A stretch of 64,000 nt of DNA, from NCBI RefSeq assembly GCF_000153305.1, contig NZ_CH724110.1:153082-217081 (forward strand), in the 5' to 3' direction. The notes under the pieces are model-generated. The model was given only the letters and a program-made list of their open reading frames with translations. It did no database searches and was not told where the DNA came from. Position 1 is the first letter of the stretch, and each line of letters opens with the position of its first letter. Source of the stretch: Oceanicola granulosus HTCC2516 (GTDB taxonomy: Bacteria > Pseudomonadota > Alphaproteobacteria > Rhodobacterales > Rhodobacteraceae). Shown here one piece after another: positions 48,991 through 59,200 of the stretch. The position numbers were made by a program, and so were the translations under genes.

Positions 48991-49079
48991 GGGGTAGTTA
49001 ATCCTGTCGTTTCCTCAATCTATGCCACCTGGCGCCGGCTCGCAATCGCTCAGCCGCTCGACAGGTTGTACGAAAGGTG

Positions 49080-49108
49080 TTGACTGCCTCGTTCTTGCAT
49101 ACAAAAAT
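49080..49108 (+). promoter_or_regulatory. Sigma-70-like promoter of the CoA-transferase operon
   Basis: TTGACT (49080-49085) and AAAAAT (49103-49108) are 17 bases apart. The operator TTGCATACAA lies within the spacer and touches the -10, so bound GntR regulator would block polymerase. Confidence 0.5.
49095..49104. promoter_or_regulatory. Candidate GntR operator in the CoA-transferase promoter
   Basis: TTGCATACAA, identical in reverse complement to the site upstream of the RraA-like gene, overlaps the candidate promoter at 49080-49108. Confidence 0.7.
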
Positions 49109-49145
49109 GCGCGCAGATCGTACCATCCAGATTTCGGGGGCACTT

Positions 49146-50360
49146 TTGCCAGACGCTGACCAGACCACGACGAAGCCGCAGCCGCTGGCGGGATACCGCG
49201 TCCTCGACCTCAGCCAGGTCATGGCCGGCCCATTCGGCTGCATGCTGCTCGGCGACATGGGCGCGGACGTCATCAAGGTCGAGCCCCCGCGCGGCGATCA
49301 GACCCGGGGCGCGATGGGCTTCCGCATGAAGGGGGACGACAGCCCCGGCTTTCTCGCGCTCAACCGCAACAAGCGCTCGATCGCGCTCGACCTCAAGTCC
49401 GAGGCCGGCCGCGAGGTCTTCCTCGAGTTGGTCAGGACGGCGGATGTGCTCGTCGAGAACTTCCGCCCCGGCGTGGCTGCTCGGCTCGGTGTCGATTACG
49501 CCACCCTGTCGGCGATCCGTCCCGAGCTGGTCTACGCGTCGATCTCGGGCTTCGGGCAGACGGGGCCATGGGCGGCGCGGCCGGGGTTCGACCTGATCGC
49601 GCAGGCCATGTCGGGCGTGATGAGCGCCATGGGCCATCCCGAAACCGGGCCGGTCAAGTCCGGCGTCTCCGTCGGCGATCTCGGCGCGGGGCTGTTCTCG
49701 ATCTACGGCATCCTCAGCGCCCTGATCGGACGGCAGACGTCCGGCAAGGGCCAGTACATCGACGCCTCCCTCTTCGAGTCGGCCCTCGCCCTGTCGATCT
49801 GGGAAACGACCGAGTTCTGGGCGACCGGCCAATCACCGAAACCGCTCGGCACCGCCAACCGGATGAGCGCCCCCTACCAGGCCTTCGAGGCCTCTGACGG
49901 GATGTTCGTCGTCGGCGCCGCGAACGAGAAGCTATGGGAGATTTTCTGCAAGGTGATCGACAGGCCCGAGCTGCGACAGGACCCTGCCTTCGCCCTCAAC
50001 GGCGACAGGGTACGCAATCGCGAAGCGCTCGCTGCCACCCTGCAGCCGACGTTCCGCACCCGGACGGCGGCGGAGTGGGTCGACGCCTTCCTCGCCGCCG
50101 GCGTCCCCGCCGGGCCGATCAACGACTTCCGGCAGGTCTTCGAGGCCGACCACACCCGCGCCCGCGACATGGTGATGGAGATCGACCACCCTGCCGAAGG
50201 GCCGGTCAAGACATTGGGCTTCCCGGTCAAGCTGTCCGACACGCCCCAGCAGGTCCGCCATCCCGCGCCGCTTCTGGCGCAACACCGGCAAGAGGTGCTC
50301 GAAGAGCTCGGTCTCGGCACGCAAGCCGACGATCTCGAGCGGCGGGGGGCCTTCGGATGA
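49146..50360 (+). CDS. CaiB/BaiF-type (family III) CoA-transferase
   Basis: From TTG at 49146 the protein has 404 residues, the family norm. PLAGYRVLDLSQVMAGPFGCMLLGDMGADVIKVEPP (in pieces, from about residue 13) is the classic N-terminus, with GLGTA-type middle region and the catalytic Asp expected in GQYIDASLFESAL (about 200). Family III enzymes move CoA between acids, often from succinyl-CoA. The frame also contains ATG at 49107 and ATG at 49077. Both fall inside the candidate promoter/operator, and GGGGGC lies just upstream of the TTG, so the later start is preferred but not certain. It overlaps the hydratase gene by 4 bases. Confidence 0.88.
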   Translation: MPDADQTTTKPQPLAGYRVLDLSQVMAGPFGCMLLGDMGADVIKVEPPRGDQTRGAMGFRMKGDDSPGFLALNRNKRSIALDLKSEAGREVFLELVRTADVLVENFRPGVAARLGVDYATLSAIRPELVYASISGFGQTGPWAARPGFDLIAQAMSGVMSAMGHPETGPVKSGVSVGDLGAGLFSIYGILSALIGRQTSGKGQYIDASLFESALALSIWETTEFWATGQSPKPLGTANRMSAPYQAFEASDGMFVVGAANEKLWEIFCKVIDRPELRQDPAFALNGDRVRNREALAATLQPTFRTRTAAEWVDAFLAAGVPAGPINDFRQVFEADHTRARDMVMEIDHPAEGPVKTLGFPVKLSDTPQQVRHPAPLLAQHRQEVLEELGLGTQADDLERRGAFG

Positions 50361-51133
50361 GCGCCGGCGCCGTTCATCTCGAGATCGAAGGCGCCGTCGC
50401 GCGGATCACCTTCGACCGTCCGGCCGCGCGCAACGCGATGACCTGGGAGATGTACGACGCGCTCTCCCAGCATTGCGACACGCTCGCCGACGCTCCCGGC
50501 ATCCGCTGCGCGGTGCTGCGCGGCGCGGGGGGAGCGTCGTTCGTCGCCGGCTCCGACATCGCCCAGTTCGCCGAATTCGAAGGGGGCGCCGACGGTATCG
50601 CCTACGAGCAGAAGATGGACAGGATCCTGCAGGCCCTCGCCGCCATTCCCTGTCCGACCCTCGCCGTGATCGAGGGGCTGGCCGTCGGGGGCGGCCTTAA
50701 CATCGCCGCCGCCTGCGATCTGCGGATCGCGACGCCCGACAGCCGCTTCGGCGTCCCGATCGCGCGGACGCTCGGCAATTGCCTCTCCATGCGCAACGCG
50801 GCGCGCCTGTCGGCGATGGTCGGCGGCTCGCACGCGCGCCGGATGCTGCTACTGGGCGAGCTTCTGACCGTCGACGACCTCGCCGGCACGGGCTTTCTCA
50901 CCCGCGTCGCGGCGCCGGAGGAGCTCGATCACGTCGTGGCGCGGCTGACCGACAAACTGTGCTCCAACGCTCCGCTGACGTTGCGCACGTCGAAGGAAGC
51001 GCTGGCGCGCATCGAAGCCGTGGCACCGCCGGACGGTCGCGATCTCATCGCGACATGTTATGACAGCGACGATTTCCGCGAAGGCATCGCCGCCTTCACC
51101 GAGAAACGCACCCCCGCCTGGCGCGGGAAATGA
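50357..51133 (+). CDS. Enoyl-CoA hydratase/isomerase family protein
   Basis: From ATG at 50357 the protein has 258 residues. Crotonase motifs are GGASFVAGSDIAQFAEF (about 57-73) and IEGLAVGGGLNIAAACDLRIA (about 100-120). It would hydrate or isomerise the acyl-CoA made by the CoA-transferase encoded immediately before it (4-base overlap). The typical second catalytic Glu region reads RTLGNCLSMRNA, so the precise reaction is uncertain. No acyl-CoA dehydrogenase or lyase gene accompanies the pair, unlike itaconate-type pathways. Confidence 0.9.
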   Translation: MSAGAVHLEIEGAVARITFDRPAARNAMTWEMYDALSQHCDTLADAPGIRCAVLRGAGGASFVAGSDIAQFAEFEGGADGIAYEQKMDRILQALAAIPCPTLAVIEGLAVGGGLNIAAACDLRIATPDSRFGVPIARTLGNCLSMRNAARLSAMVGGSHARRMLLLGELLTVDDLAGTGFLTRVAAPEELDHVVARLTDKLCSNAPLTLRTSKEALARIEAVAPPDGRDLIATCYDSDDFREGIAAFTEKRTPAWRGK

Positions 51134-51152
51134 GCGAAAGGACACGAGGCAC

Positions 51153-52235
51153 ATGGCCAATCTGACGATCCGGGATGTTCGCAAGTCCTATGGCGCGGTC
51201 GAAGTGATGCACGGCGTCTCGCTCGAGATCGAGGACGGACAGTTCGTGGTGCTCGTCGGCCCGTCGGGCTGCGGGAAGTCGACGCTGCTGCGGATGATCG
51301 CCGGCCTGGAGGAGATCAGCGCGGGCCTCATCGCCATCGGCGACAAGGTGGTGAACAACCTGCACCCCAAGGATCGCGACATCGCGATGGTGTTCCAGAA
51401 CTACGCGCTCTACCCGCACATGAAGGTGCAGGAGAACATGGGCTTCTCGCTGCGCCTGAACGGGACGCCCGAGGCCGAGCGCAAGCGCAAGATCGACGGG
51501 GCGGCAGGCATCCTCGGGCTGCAGCAGCTTCTCGAGCGCCTGCCCGGCAACCTGTCGGGCGGCCAGCGCCAGCGTGTCGCGATGGGTCGGGCCATCGTGC
51601 GCAATCCCGAAGTGTTCCTCTTCGACGAACCGCTGTCCAACCTCGACGCGAAGCTGCGGGTCGCGATGCGCGGCGAGATCAAGACACTGCACCAGGAGCT
51701 GCGCACCACCACGGTCTACGTCACCCACGATCAGATCGAGGCGATGACGATGGCCGACCGGATCGTGGTCATGAACGCGGGCCGGGTGGAGCAGGTGGGG
51801 GCGCCGCTCGACCTCTACGATTACCCGGCAAACACCTTCGTCGCCGGCTTCATCGGCTCGCCGGCGATGAACTTCCTCGAGGGGACCCTCCGGCCCCGCG
51901 GCCGCGACCTGTTCCAGACGGAGGATGGTGTCGAGCTACCCCTGCCTCCCGACACGCCTGCCGGGACCGACCTTCCCGTCACCTACGGCATCCGCCCCGA
52001 GCACGTGACCGTCGATCCGCAAGGCATCCCGATGACGGCGCAACTGGTCGAACCGACGGGGGCCGAGGTCCACATCACCGGCAAGGTCGGCGCGGCACCA
52101 TTCGTCGGCGTCTTCCGCGAGCGCGTGCTGCCGCAGCCGGGCGAGGAGGTGCGGTTCCTGCCGGCGACCGAGAAGGTCCACCTCTTCGACGGCGCCACCG
52201 GCCGGGCCCTGCTGCGCGACGCCGTCGCGGCCTGA
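51153..52235 (+). CDS. UgpC/MalK-type ABC importer ATPase
   Basis: From ATG at 51153 the protein has 360 residues. Walker [10 protein letters not shown] (about 37-45), [25 protein letters not shown], Walker [13 protein letters not shown] and YVTHDQ are intact. The C-terminal regulatory domain includes YGIRPEHVTVDP. The importer encoded across the divergon (binding protein and two permeases) lacks its own ATPase, so this is its probable partner. It is 19 bases after the hydratase gene with GAGG before the ATG. Confidence 0.93.
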   Translation: MANLTIRDVRKSYGAVEVMHGVSLEIEDGQFVVLVGPSGCGKSTLLRMIAGLEEISAGLIAIGDKVVNNLHPKDRDIAMVFQNYALYPHMKVQENMGFSLRLNGTPEAERKRKIDGAAGILGLQQLLERLPGNLSGGQRQRVAMGRAIVRNPEVFLFDEPLSNLDAKLRVAMRGEIKTLHQELRTTTVYVTHDQIEAMTMADRIVVMNAGRVEQVGAPLDLYDYPANTFVAGFIGSPAMNFLEGTLRPRGRDLFQTEDGVELPLPPDTPAGTDLPVTYGIRPEHVTVDPQGIPMTAQLVEPTGAEVHITGKVGAAPFVGVFRERVLPQPGEEVRFLPATEKVHLFDGATGRALLRDAVAA

Positions 52236-52254
52236 CCGCAGCCGAGGCGCAGCG

Positions 52255-52276
52255 CGGTCCTCCGCCGTTCGGACCG
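52255..52276. terminator. Weak stem-loop after the ABC ATPase gene
   Basis: CGGTCC (52255-52260) and GGACCG (52271-52276) form a six-base-pair stem with a ten-base loop, 19 bases after the stop. No T-tract follows. The rest of the gap to 52462 shows nothing recognisable. Confidence 0.3.
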
Positions 52277-52462
52277 AGCGTCGCCAATGTCGCGGATCTG
52301 ACCCACGCAGCTGGCGGCGCTCGGCAAGCACCGGGTAGGGGCCAGCAGTCGATCATGTCCACCTGCATTGAGGCGGGCAGGCGATCGTCTGCAAATGGGG
52401 AGAGGCGGGACGAGCAAGAAGGGCAGGGAGCCGCGCCACCGGCGCTGGAAAGCTAAACGGAC

Positions 52463-55156
52463 CTAGCGTGTGTGATAGACTCTCCCTGCGCTGATACGCT
52501 TCTCAACTTCCTCCGGGCTGGTGTCGTTCGCCCACGTGGACAACTCTGCGCCGTCGGCGGAGTGACCGGTCAGCTCGGGGAGCACCACGTTCACCCGGCG
52601 CTGCACCTTCAGTGAGTTCGGGGATTCCTGCCATTGCCAGAGATCGAAATGGCTGCCGCGCACGGGGCCGGGGTTTCCGCGCCTCATACCGTCTTTAAAC
52701 CACCAGCTCAGCGGTCCGATGCTCTGGAGCGTGCGGGGCCGGGCCATGAAGTTCTTCCCGTCGACGGAGTCGCTGAAAACGATCTGCCTGCCTTCGAGCT
52801 CGGAGGTGGCGAAGCCGGGGTGAATGTCGGTGTGGTAGCCGCTCACGAAGCCGAGCAATCCGGGGTCCGCGGCATTCGCGACGGTGGCCATGACCTCGAA
52901 ATAGGAGCTGGGCTCGAGGATCTCGCAGTCGTCTTGGATATAGCAGACGTAGTCGGGACGATGCTCGGTGCGCGCGATCGTGTGCTGCAACGCCGAGCCG
53001 AGCATGTTCCACGAGTAGGGCAGGCCCTGCCGCTGCCCAGTCCAGAGCACCTGGTGGACGTGCTCGGTGTAGAATTGCAGGATTTCAGCTGTCTCGCGAT
53101 CGAGCTCTTCAGCCGCGATGAACAGCCGGTGCTCGAACGGCGATTGCTGCATCGCGTCCACCAGCTTCTCCAAGCTGCGCGAAAAGAGCTTCGGCCGCTG
53201 GAACGTAGTCATCATCACATCGATACGCTCGGTCGATCGGGCGATGGTGGATCGACTGCGGGTGCCGAACATGAGGTCGTGGATACGGGGCCGGCGAGAG
53301 GCGGGTTCGACCTGGTGGGCTTCCCTCAGGGCTAGGCGGACGGACTTGGCGTGCAGGCCGCTGGCATGGGCCGCGTCGAGGATGACCCTCTCGAGCTTGT
53401 TCTGGCGCTCGAGGAGCAGTGGCGCCTCCTCGCGGATCTTCACCAGCTTCCGCGAGAGGTCTTCCCGCTCAAGTCCGGCGAGGAAGTTCCCGATGCGCCG
53501 GGCGTCGGTTCGGTAGAGCTTCGTCTGCTCCCGCATGCCGAGATCGTCGCACTCGATGAGGAAGGCGTTCGTCTCTGAAACAACGTCGCACATCGGGTGG
53601 CCGTTCAGGACGGCGGGCACCACCTCGAGCGCCCACGCCTCCAGGATGGAGAGCCCGTTCCCTTCACACTCGTTCGGGATCAGGCTGACATCGGCTGACC
53701 TGTGGAGGTCGCGGACCATCGCGTGATCCGTTGGCTCGTCGATCAGCTTTTCGACTTGCGGGGCCGCCAGAAGGCGCGCGCGGACTTCCTCCGGTAGACG
53801 CGAGCGGAACTTCAGATCGAAGACGAGGTCGGTGCGGTCGCAGGCCAGCATCGCTTCGACAACGGCAACGGGGCTCTTGCGCGACATCTCGTCGTAGTCG
53901 TTGCCGATATAGAGGACGCGGATCTTGTCTTCCGCTTCACCTGTTCGGGGTGCGGCTTCGTGATCGGGTGCGAAAGCCGGGGGCCAGGGCAGATGCTCGA
54001 CGTGCTGCCCGCAGAACATCCGGCGGAGGTCGTCCAGCCGGTAGGGAACGGGAGCGAGAACCAGATCGGCGTAGGTGCGAACCAGGGGAATGATGCTGTC
54101 GCTCAACCAGTCCAGGTTGACGTAGAACACCTTGAACGCCCCTTCGAACCCGCGGTCGAACGGCACGAATCGTTCGAAGTAGAACACCATTTTGGGGCTG
54201 TCGATGTCCGCGGGGTCGATCCAGTGGTCGAGCTCGGGATGTGCGTCGACCGTCGGAGCGGTATGGTAGGAGATCTGGTAGGCGATCTGGTGCCGTCGCA
54301 GGATGGCCGTCACCTGCTGGAGCTGCGTCGTCAGCCCGGAGACGGAGATCGGACACCACAGCAGCATCACTTCGGCCTGATTGTCGCGGCGGGTGCGGGC
54401 ACGCCTGGCGCCGGAGCTGCTTTTCCGGGGCAGCGAGTTGAACGCCGCCTCGAACTTGCGGCAGGACTGGCGTTGTATTGGAAGCAGGCTTTCGGCCAGC
54501 AAGATCTCGATCACCGTGTCGGGCGCGAGCATGAGATGGCCGGGAAGGTGCAGGCTGAACCCGTATCGTCCATCGCCGCACTGGCGCTCCTCGAGGTGCT
54601 CTCGTGGCTCGTTGGCGGTGATCGGGTCCGAGAGGTAGTCGCCAACCCGCACCCGCACGCTGATCTTGAGGGCGGGGTCGTCCCTGACCATGCACCAACC
54701 CGAGACACGGCGGCTGGAGTACAAGCCGAACCACCCTTCGTACGCCTTGCGCGGGAGGTGCAGCGGCACGGCCTGCGGTTCTGCCGGCGCAATTGTCCCT
54801 TCGGGAGCCTGGAGCGAGGGAGAGAGCAGGATGGTGCCGGACAGGTCGAGGAGCTCGATGCGCTGCCGCGGCTGCGCGGGCACCGTCTCGGGGAGCGTCA
54901 GGGAGAAGCCGTGGGCGACGTTGCCGATGCCCTTGGCGGCAAGATGAGGGCGTTTCTCGTTCGCCAGCAGGGGAGGGGAGACGTAGGAGTCGATCCGAAC
55001 CTGAACGCGAAGGGATCTGCCGGGAGCGGACGTGTCGCGGAGCCAGCCCTTCAGGCGGTGGCCCGGAAAGAGTCCAACCCAGCCTTCATGCGTCGAGGGA
55101 GACTCGGGTGGACGGCGCAGGAATTTGCCCATTGCAGACCGAAGTTTGCGTTTCAT
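52463..55156 (-). CDS. Dual glycosyltransferase (tandem N-terminal repeats, GT4-like and GT2-like domains)
   Basis: The protein has 897 residues. Two similar modules of roughly 80-100 residues begin with EGWVGLFPGHRLKGWLRD (about 24) and EGWFGLYSSRRVSGWCMV (about 137). A GT-B/GT4-like region spans about 255-600, with RVLYIGNDYDEMSRKSPVA near 418 and the nucleotide-sugar-binding segment PNECEGNGLSILEAWALEV. From about 643 a GT2-like domain starts (RIDVMMTTFQRPKLFSRSL) with QDDCE as a likely DxD-type motif. It probably adds two sugars to a surface glycan. The gene lies 55 bases after the sulfotransferase-like gene. The neighbourhood looks less GC-rich at third codon positions than the catabolic regions. 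Confidence 0.8.
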   Translation of the reverse strand: MKRKLRSAMGKFLRRPPESPSTHEGWVGLFPGHRLKGWLRDTSAPGRSLRVQVRIDSYVSPPLLANEKRPHLAAKGIGNVAHGFSLTLPETVPAQPRQRIELLDLSGTILLSPSLQAPEGTIAPAEPQAVPLHLPRKAYEGWFGLYSSRRVSGWCMVRDDPALKISVRVRVGDYLSDPITANEPREHLEERQCGDGRYGFSLHLPGHLMLAPDTVIEILLAESLLPIQRQSCRKFEAAFNSLPRKSSSGARRARTRRDNQAEVMLLWCPISVSGLTTQLQQVTAILRRHQIAYQISYHTAPTVDAHPELDHWIDPADIDSPKMVFYFERFVPFDRGFEGAFKVFYVNLDWLSDSIIPLVRTYADLVLAPVPYRLDDLRRMFCGQHVEHLPWPPAFAPDHEAAPRTGEAEDKIRVLYIGNDYDEMSRKSPVAVVEAMLACDRTDLVFDLKFRSRLPEEVRARLLAAPQVEKLIDEPTDHAMVRDLHRSADVSLIPNECEGNGLSILEAWALEVVPAVLNGHPMCDVVSETNAFLIECDDLGMREQTKLYRTDARRIGNFLAGLEREDLSRKLVKIREEAPLLLERQNKLERVILDAAHASGLHAKSVRLALREAHQVEPASRRPRIHDLMFGTRSRSTIARSTERIDVMMTTFQRPKLFSRSLEKLVDAMQQSPFEHRLFIAAEELDRETAEILQFYTEHVHQVLWTGQRQGLPYSWNMLGSALQHTIARTEHRPDYVCYIQDDCEILEPSSYFEVMATVANAADPGLLGFVSGYHTDIHPGFATSELEGRQIVFSDSVDGKNFMARPRTLQSIGPLSWWFKDGMRRGNPGPVRGSHFDLWQWQESPNSLKVQRRVNVVLPELTGHSADGAELSTWANDTSPEEVEKRISAGRVYHTR

Positions 55157-55211
55157 TCGCCTCACTATTCGCTGTCCGATCCGCGCCCGCTGCGGGTCCG
55201 CGGGGTCTTTA

Positions 55212-56282
55212 TCAGGATGGCTGCTGCGGCATTCCTGCCACGTCCGGCTTGCTCGCCCGCCGCGCCAGGTTGGCCATAACCGCGTATTGCAGTTGCGCTT
55301 CCTTGTCCGCGTGCAAGCTAACAATGTCGTCGACCTCGAGCGCGGCAAGCCGGGCTTCATCGTCGTCACCGGCGACTCTCGGCACATCGTAGCGGAATGT
55401 CGGGAAGGTGAGTCCGAACTCGCTCTTCAGGGTGGTCATGTCCGCCAGGTGGACACGGTGGATAATGTCGCGGATTTCGGGCCGCAGCTCGGCCCGGGTG
55501 TAGTCGTTCTTCTTCTGCTCGGCCTCGATCGCCACGAGGAGCGCCTGGTTCACAGAGTTGCCGGCCTTTCGCCTGTCCTGCCAGACGCTCCGGTTGAACT
55601 TGACCAGCAGCGACATCGCCTCGGCCGAGAGCGCGGCGTTTGAAGTTGCCGGGGCGATCGTCATCTCGCGCACAGTGCGCTTGGGGAAGATCTGGGCGAG
55701 CAGGTCCATGCTGACGTCCTTGCGGAACAGCTCGTCGCGGGAGAACCGGCGCATCGTGACCTCTCCAGGCACAAGGCGGTGCAGCTTGCGCAGCTTGAGG
55801 GTGTATTCCTGTGCCTCGCGCGGATCCTTCACCCAGCCACCGTATTTCAGGATCTGCTGGGCGGAAGACAGGTAATGGCTGGCCGGCTCGCGCAGGTAGA
55901 CGACCACGTCGATCGTCGACGCCATTGGCGACAGCCTAGCGATCAGCCGTTCGAACGATTGCGGCCGCATGCCGAAGCAGAACTCGCTCGACAGCAGGAG
56001 CACCTCTGGCACGGCGGCGTCGACTTGTTCAGAGAGCGCTAGCCAGAGCTGCTCCGCTCGCTCGATGCTGGCGGTTCTGCCCTCTGCGCTCGTCCGGCCG
56101 AAGTTGCCGCGATACTCCTCGTCGTCGAGCACGGCGGGCAACAGCTCGCTGTGGTGGGTCTTGCCACCGAGGTCGGGGTAGAGAAGGCCGAACCTTGCCA
56201 ACTCGGCGCGGTGCGAGGCGCAGGTGTCCTGAATTGCCGTGGAGCCGGTCTTGTTGCTGCCGACATGTAGGACGATCCTCAA
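55212..56282 (-). CDS. Sulfotransferase-like protein
   Basis: The protein has 356 residues. The N-terminus HVGSNKTGSTAIQ (about 5-17) matches the PAPS 5'-phosphosulfate-binding loop (K-T-G-S/T) of bacterial sulfotransferases, and the middle segment DVVVYLREPASHYLSSAQQ fits the 3'-phosphate-binding strand with R and S. It would move sulfate from PAPS to a sugar or lipid hydroxyl in the cytoplasm. It overlaps the upstream fusion gene by 4 bases and lies among glycosyltransferases, so a sulfated glycan is the likely product. No PAPS-synthesis genes are in the window. Confidence 0.78.
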   Translation of the reverse strand: MRIVLHVGSNKTGSTAIQDTCASHRAELARFGLLYPDLGGKTHHSELLPAVLDDEEYRGNFGRTSAEGRTASIERAEQLWLALSEQVDAAVPEVLLLSSEFCFGMRPQSFERLIARLSPMASTIDVVVYLREPASHYLSSAQQILKYGGWVKDPREAQEYTLKLRKLHRLVPGEVTMRRFSRDELFRKDVSMDLLAQIFPKRTVREMTIAPATSNAALSAEAMSLLVKFNRSVWQDRRKAGNSVNQALLVAIEAEQKKNDYTRAELRPEIRDIIHRVHLADMTTLKSEFGLTFPTFRYDVPRVAGDDDEARLAALEVDDIVSLHADKEAQLQYAVMANLARRASKPDVAGMPQQPS

Positions 56283-59200
56283 GACCGGTCTCTCCTCTTA
56301 TGGGCTGCGCCCGGTTGCCATGGCTGACAGCGCGTCGCCTCCCTCAGTTCACTGCGCAGGCGGGCGATCTTGGACCGTGCGACAAAGGCATTCTTCAGTT
56401 CCAGGTGGCGGATGTGCTCGACCTTGCGCAGCTCTTCGGAACTCTCCCGCGGCAGGAACAGGTGCGTCGGCGACCGGTTGAAGGTGCCGACGAGCATGTA
56501 GTCGAAGCCGTCCAGGATCCTGTAGACGTTGCGGAACTCCTTCGACGTCTTCGCCTCGCAATATATAGCCGGCCGGTCCCGTGCGATGAGCTTGGCGGCG
56601 CCGTGCAGCACCTGCGTCTCCATGCCTTCCACGTCGATCTTGATCACCGAGACCGGCAGGTCGTACGCGACACTGTCGAGGGTGACGATCTCGATCCGGT
56701 CGACACCGGCATGGCCTTGCTCGGCGCCAAGCTCGAGCTGCCAGCGACCGATGTTCTCCGGGGAGCCTTCCAGCAGCGTGGCCCAAGACCTCCTGCGGCC
56801 CGCGCCCGCCTGCACGACGTGCACGCGATCGGCGAAGCCGTTCAACTCGGCCGATTGGCGAATGGCTTCGGCGAGGCTCCTGTTCGGCTCGAAGCTGTAG
56901 ATTTGGCAGTCGGTGTACGCCGCCAGGCCGATGGAGTGATTGCCGACGTTGGCGCCGACGTCGAGCACAGCCGTTCCGGCGACCGTGCGGCCGATCATGT
57001 CGCCCAGCATCTCCTCCTCGTAGGGCACCTGCTGATCGGCGAGAAACTTCTGGATCTGGTCCTCGTCCCTGTTGGGGAGACAGAGCGAATAGGCCTTCTC
57101 CCGGAACCGGATCTGCGTCTTGTGGCTCGAGGGCTTGCCGGTCTGGTGCGGAAGGCTCGGGGGAGGCGCAGCTTTGTCGGAATTGCGCGGTGGAGCGGTC
57201 GCATTCAGCGCCGCTGGCTGTGCCGTGGCCAGAGCATCGAGGTCGACACCGGCCTGGTGCATCGCCAGCAGGCTCGCGGCGAACCGGTCGGCGTCGTGGC
57301 CGGCCGGCACCGCCTTGTCGCGTTTCAGTTGTCGCCCGCAGCCGGCCGTGAGGGCGCCGGTCAGCTCCACCTTCGTCGCCGCGTCGATGTCACAGTCGAG
57401 CACGACCTTGAGATAGGCGGCGAGGAAGGTCACGCGCTGCTTGATCGTCGGAGGAGGCTTGCGTCGCCAGGCATCCGTCGTGGACCCTTGCCACATGAGT
57501 TTGTGATAAAGCGCGTTCGGCTCGCAGACGATCTCTCCCATCCGCGCCACCGCCACGTCGTAGAGCGCCACCGAACGCCGGCCGTCGGGGCTGTAGCCTT
57601 CCGGCATGCGCAGCCCCGCCTCAATGGCGCGGCTGTGCATCAGGACGCCTCGGACGAAGTTCCCACTGCTCCCGAACTGCTCGACCATCTTTCGGAGCCG
57701 CTCCACCATCGTTCCCCGGATTTCGGGCGCGGTGACCCCGTCACTCACCCCGTGCATGAGCGTGCGGCACGACGTGCCGAGCGCCGTGGGGTGCCGGGTC
57801 AGCGCGTGGTCCAGGAGTTCGAGGAAGTTCGGCTCCAGTTGATCGTCATGGAACAGGAAGCAGAACCGAGGGGCGGTGACCCGTTCGATCAGCGCGTTGA
57901 ATCCGCCGACCCAGTGCTGCCGTTCGACCTGCTCGATCACGACGAACCGGTGATCGTTCCGGGCGTGCCGATGCGCAACCTCCGCTGTGGCATCGTCCGA
58001 GAGGTCGACGCTGATAATCGCTCTGAAACGTGCGAACGTCTGCGCGCTCAGGCTGTCGAGCGCCTTCTGAAGGAAGCCTTCCGCGTTGTAGGCGGGGATC
58101 AACACGTCGATCTCGGCCGGGGGCGGGGACGTCGCGGCCGGGTAGGTCCGGATCGCCGGAGCGATCCTGTCGGCGGTCTCGGTCGCGAACAGGGGAGCCA
58201 TGCACCACTTGCCGGTGTCGACGCTGGTGTACCCGTCGTGGGTGCGCGGCCCGATATCGTGGCGCTGGTGGATTTCCCCGGACGGGTCGCTGACGTCCGT
58301 CTCGCCCCAGCTGAAGATCACGCCGCCCTGCACGTCGACGCTCTCGCCGAGCTGCCCCCCTTGCGCCGCCAGGTGCCGGTCGATCCGACCGAGTTCGGTT
58401 CTGAAGCTCTCCCAGGTGGCAGCCTTCAGCTCCGGCGTGACCGCGGAGTGCCAGTCGGGTGGCGCAAGGGCCGTTGAGCTGCCGATGCGGCCTGCGGGAT
58501 ACCATGACAAGTAGAGGTGTTCGCCGAAGTTCACGATGTCGCCGAACCCCCCAAGCACGATCGTGGTGGAGCCGATGAGAGGCAGGGGGCGGCTCAAGCG
58601 GGCGTGCGCGGCCAGCTTGTAGCGAAACAGCCACGGGCGGGGCGGGACCAGGCCGAGGCCGGCGTCGATCAACAGCCTGTTCGCCCAGAGCGCGTTGACC
58701 ACGTGCTTGTAGGTCTCCCGAGCCATCTCCTGGTTGGCTCTGAGGGTATGCACGCTCAGGCCGTCGGTCTCGCGCGTGACCTGCCTCACGCGGTGGTTCC
58801 CTAGAAAGCTGATGCGCGGATGGCTCAGAACAGCCTGCGTCACAGCGTCGGCGACGACGTGGGGGTTCAGGGCGACCTCGGGCGTTCGCACCGCACCGAT
58901 GATGGTCGCCGGGTCGTACTGCGAGGAGCGCTCCGCATCGGACACGCGCTCGAACAAGGGAGCATCTTGGAGTTGGACCGCCGGTCCGAGCCGGGCACGG
59001 TTGGCGTCGACCATCTCGCCGACACGCCGGGCGTGATCGAGGACCTGCTCCGGGGAGAGCAGGCTGTCCGCATGAACTGCGTAGGTGAACGGGCTGGAGC
59101 GCGAGGCTTCGATGCGGGAGCGGCCAATGTAGCGATCCGCCATCGCCGAGAACGCGGCCGCGCCGTCCACCAACCCGGGCGCGGTCCTTCCGGAGGGATC

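Noticed and set aside
49146-51133. Itaconate or mesaconate degradation for the CoA-transferase and hydratase pair
   Set aside because: No citramalyl-CoA or malyl-CoA lyase gene is present, and the coupled importer is of the sugar type.
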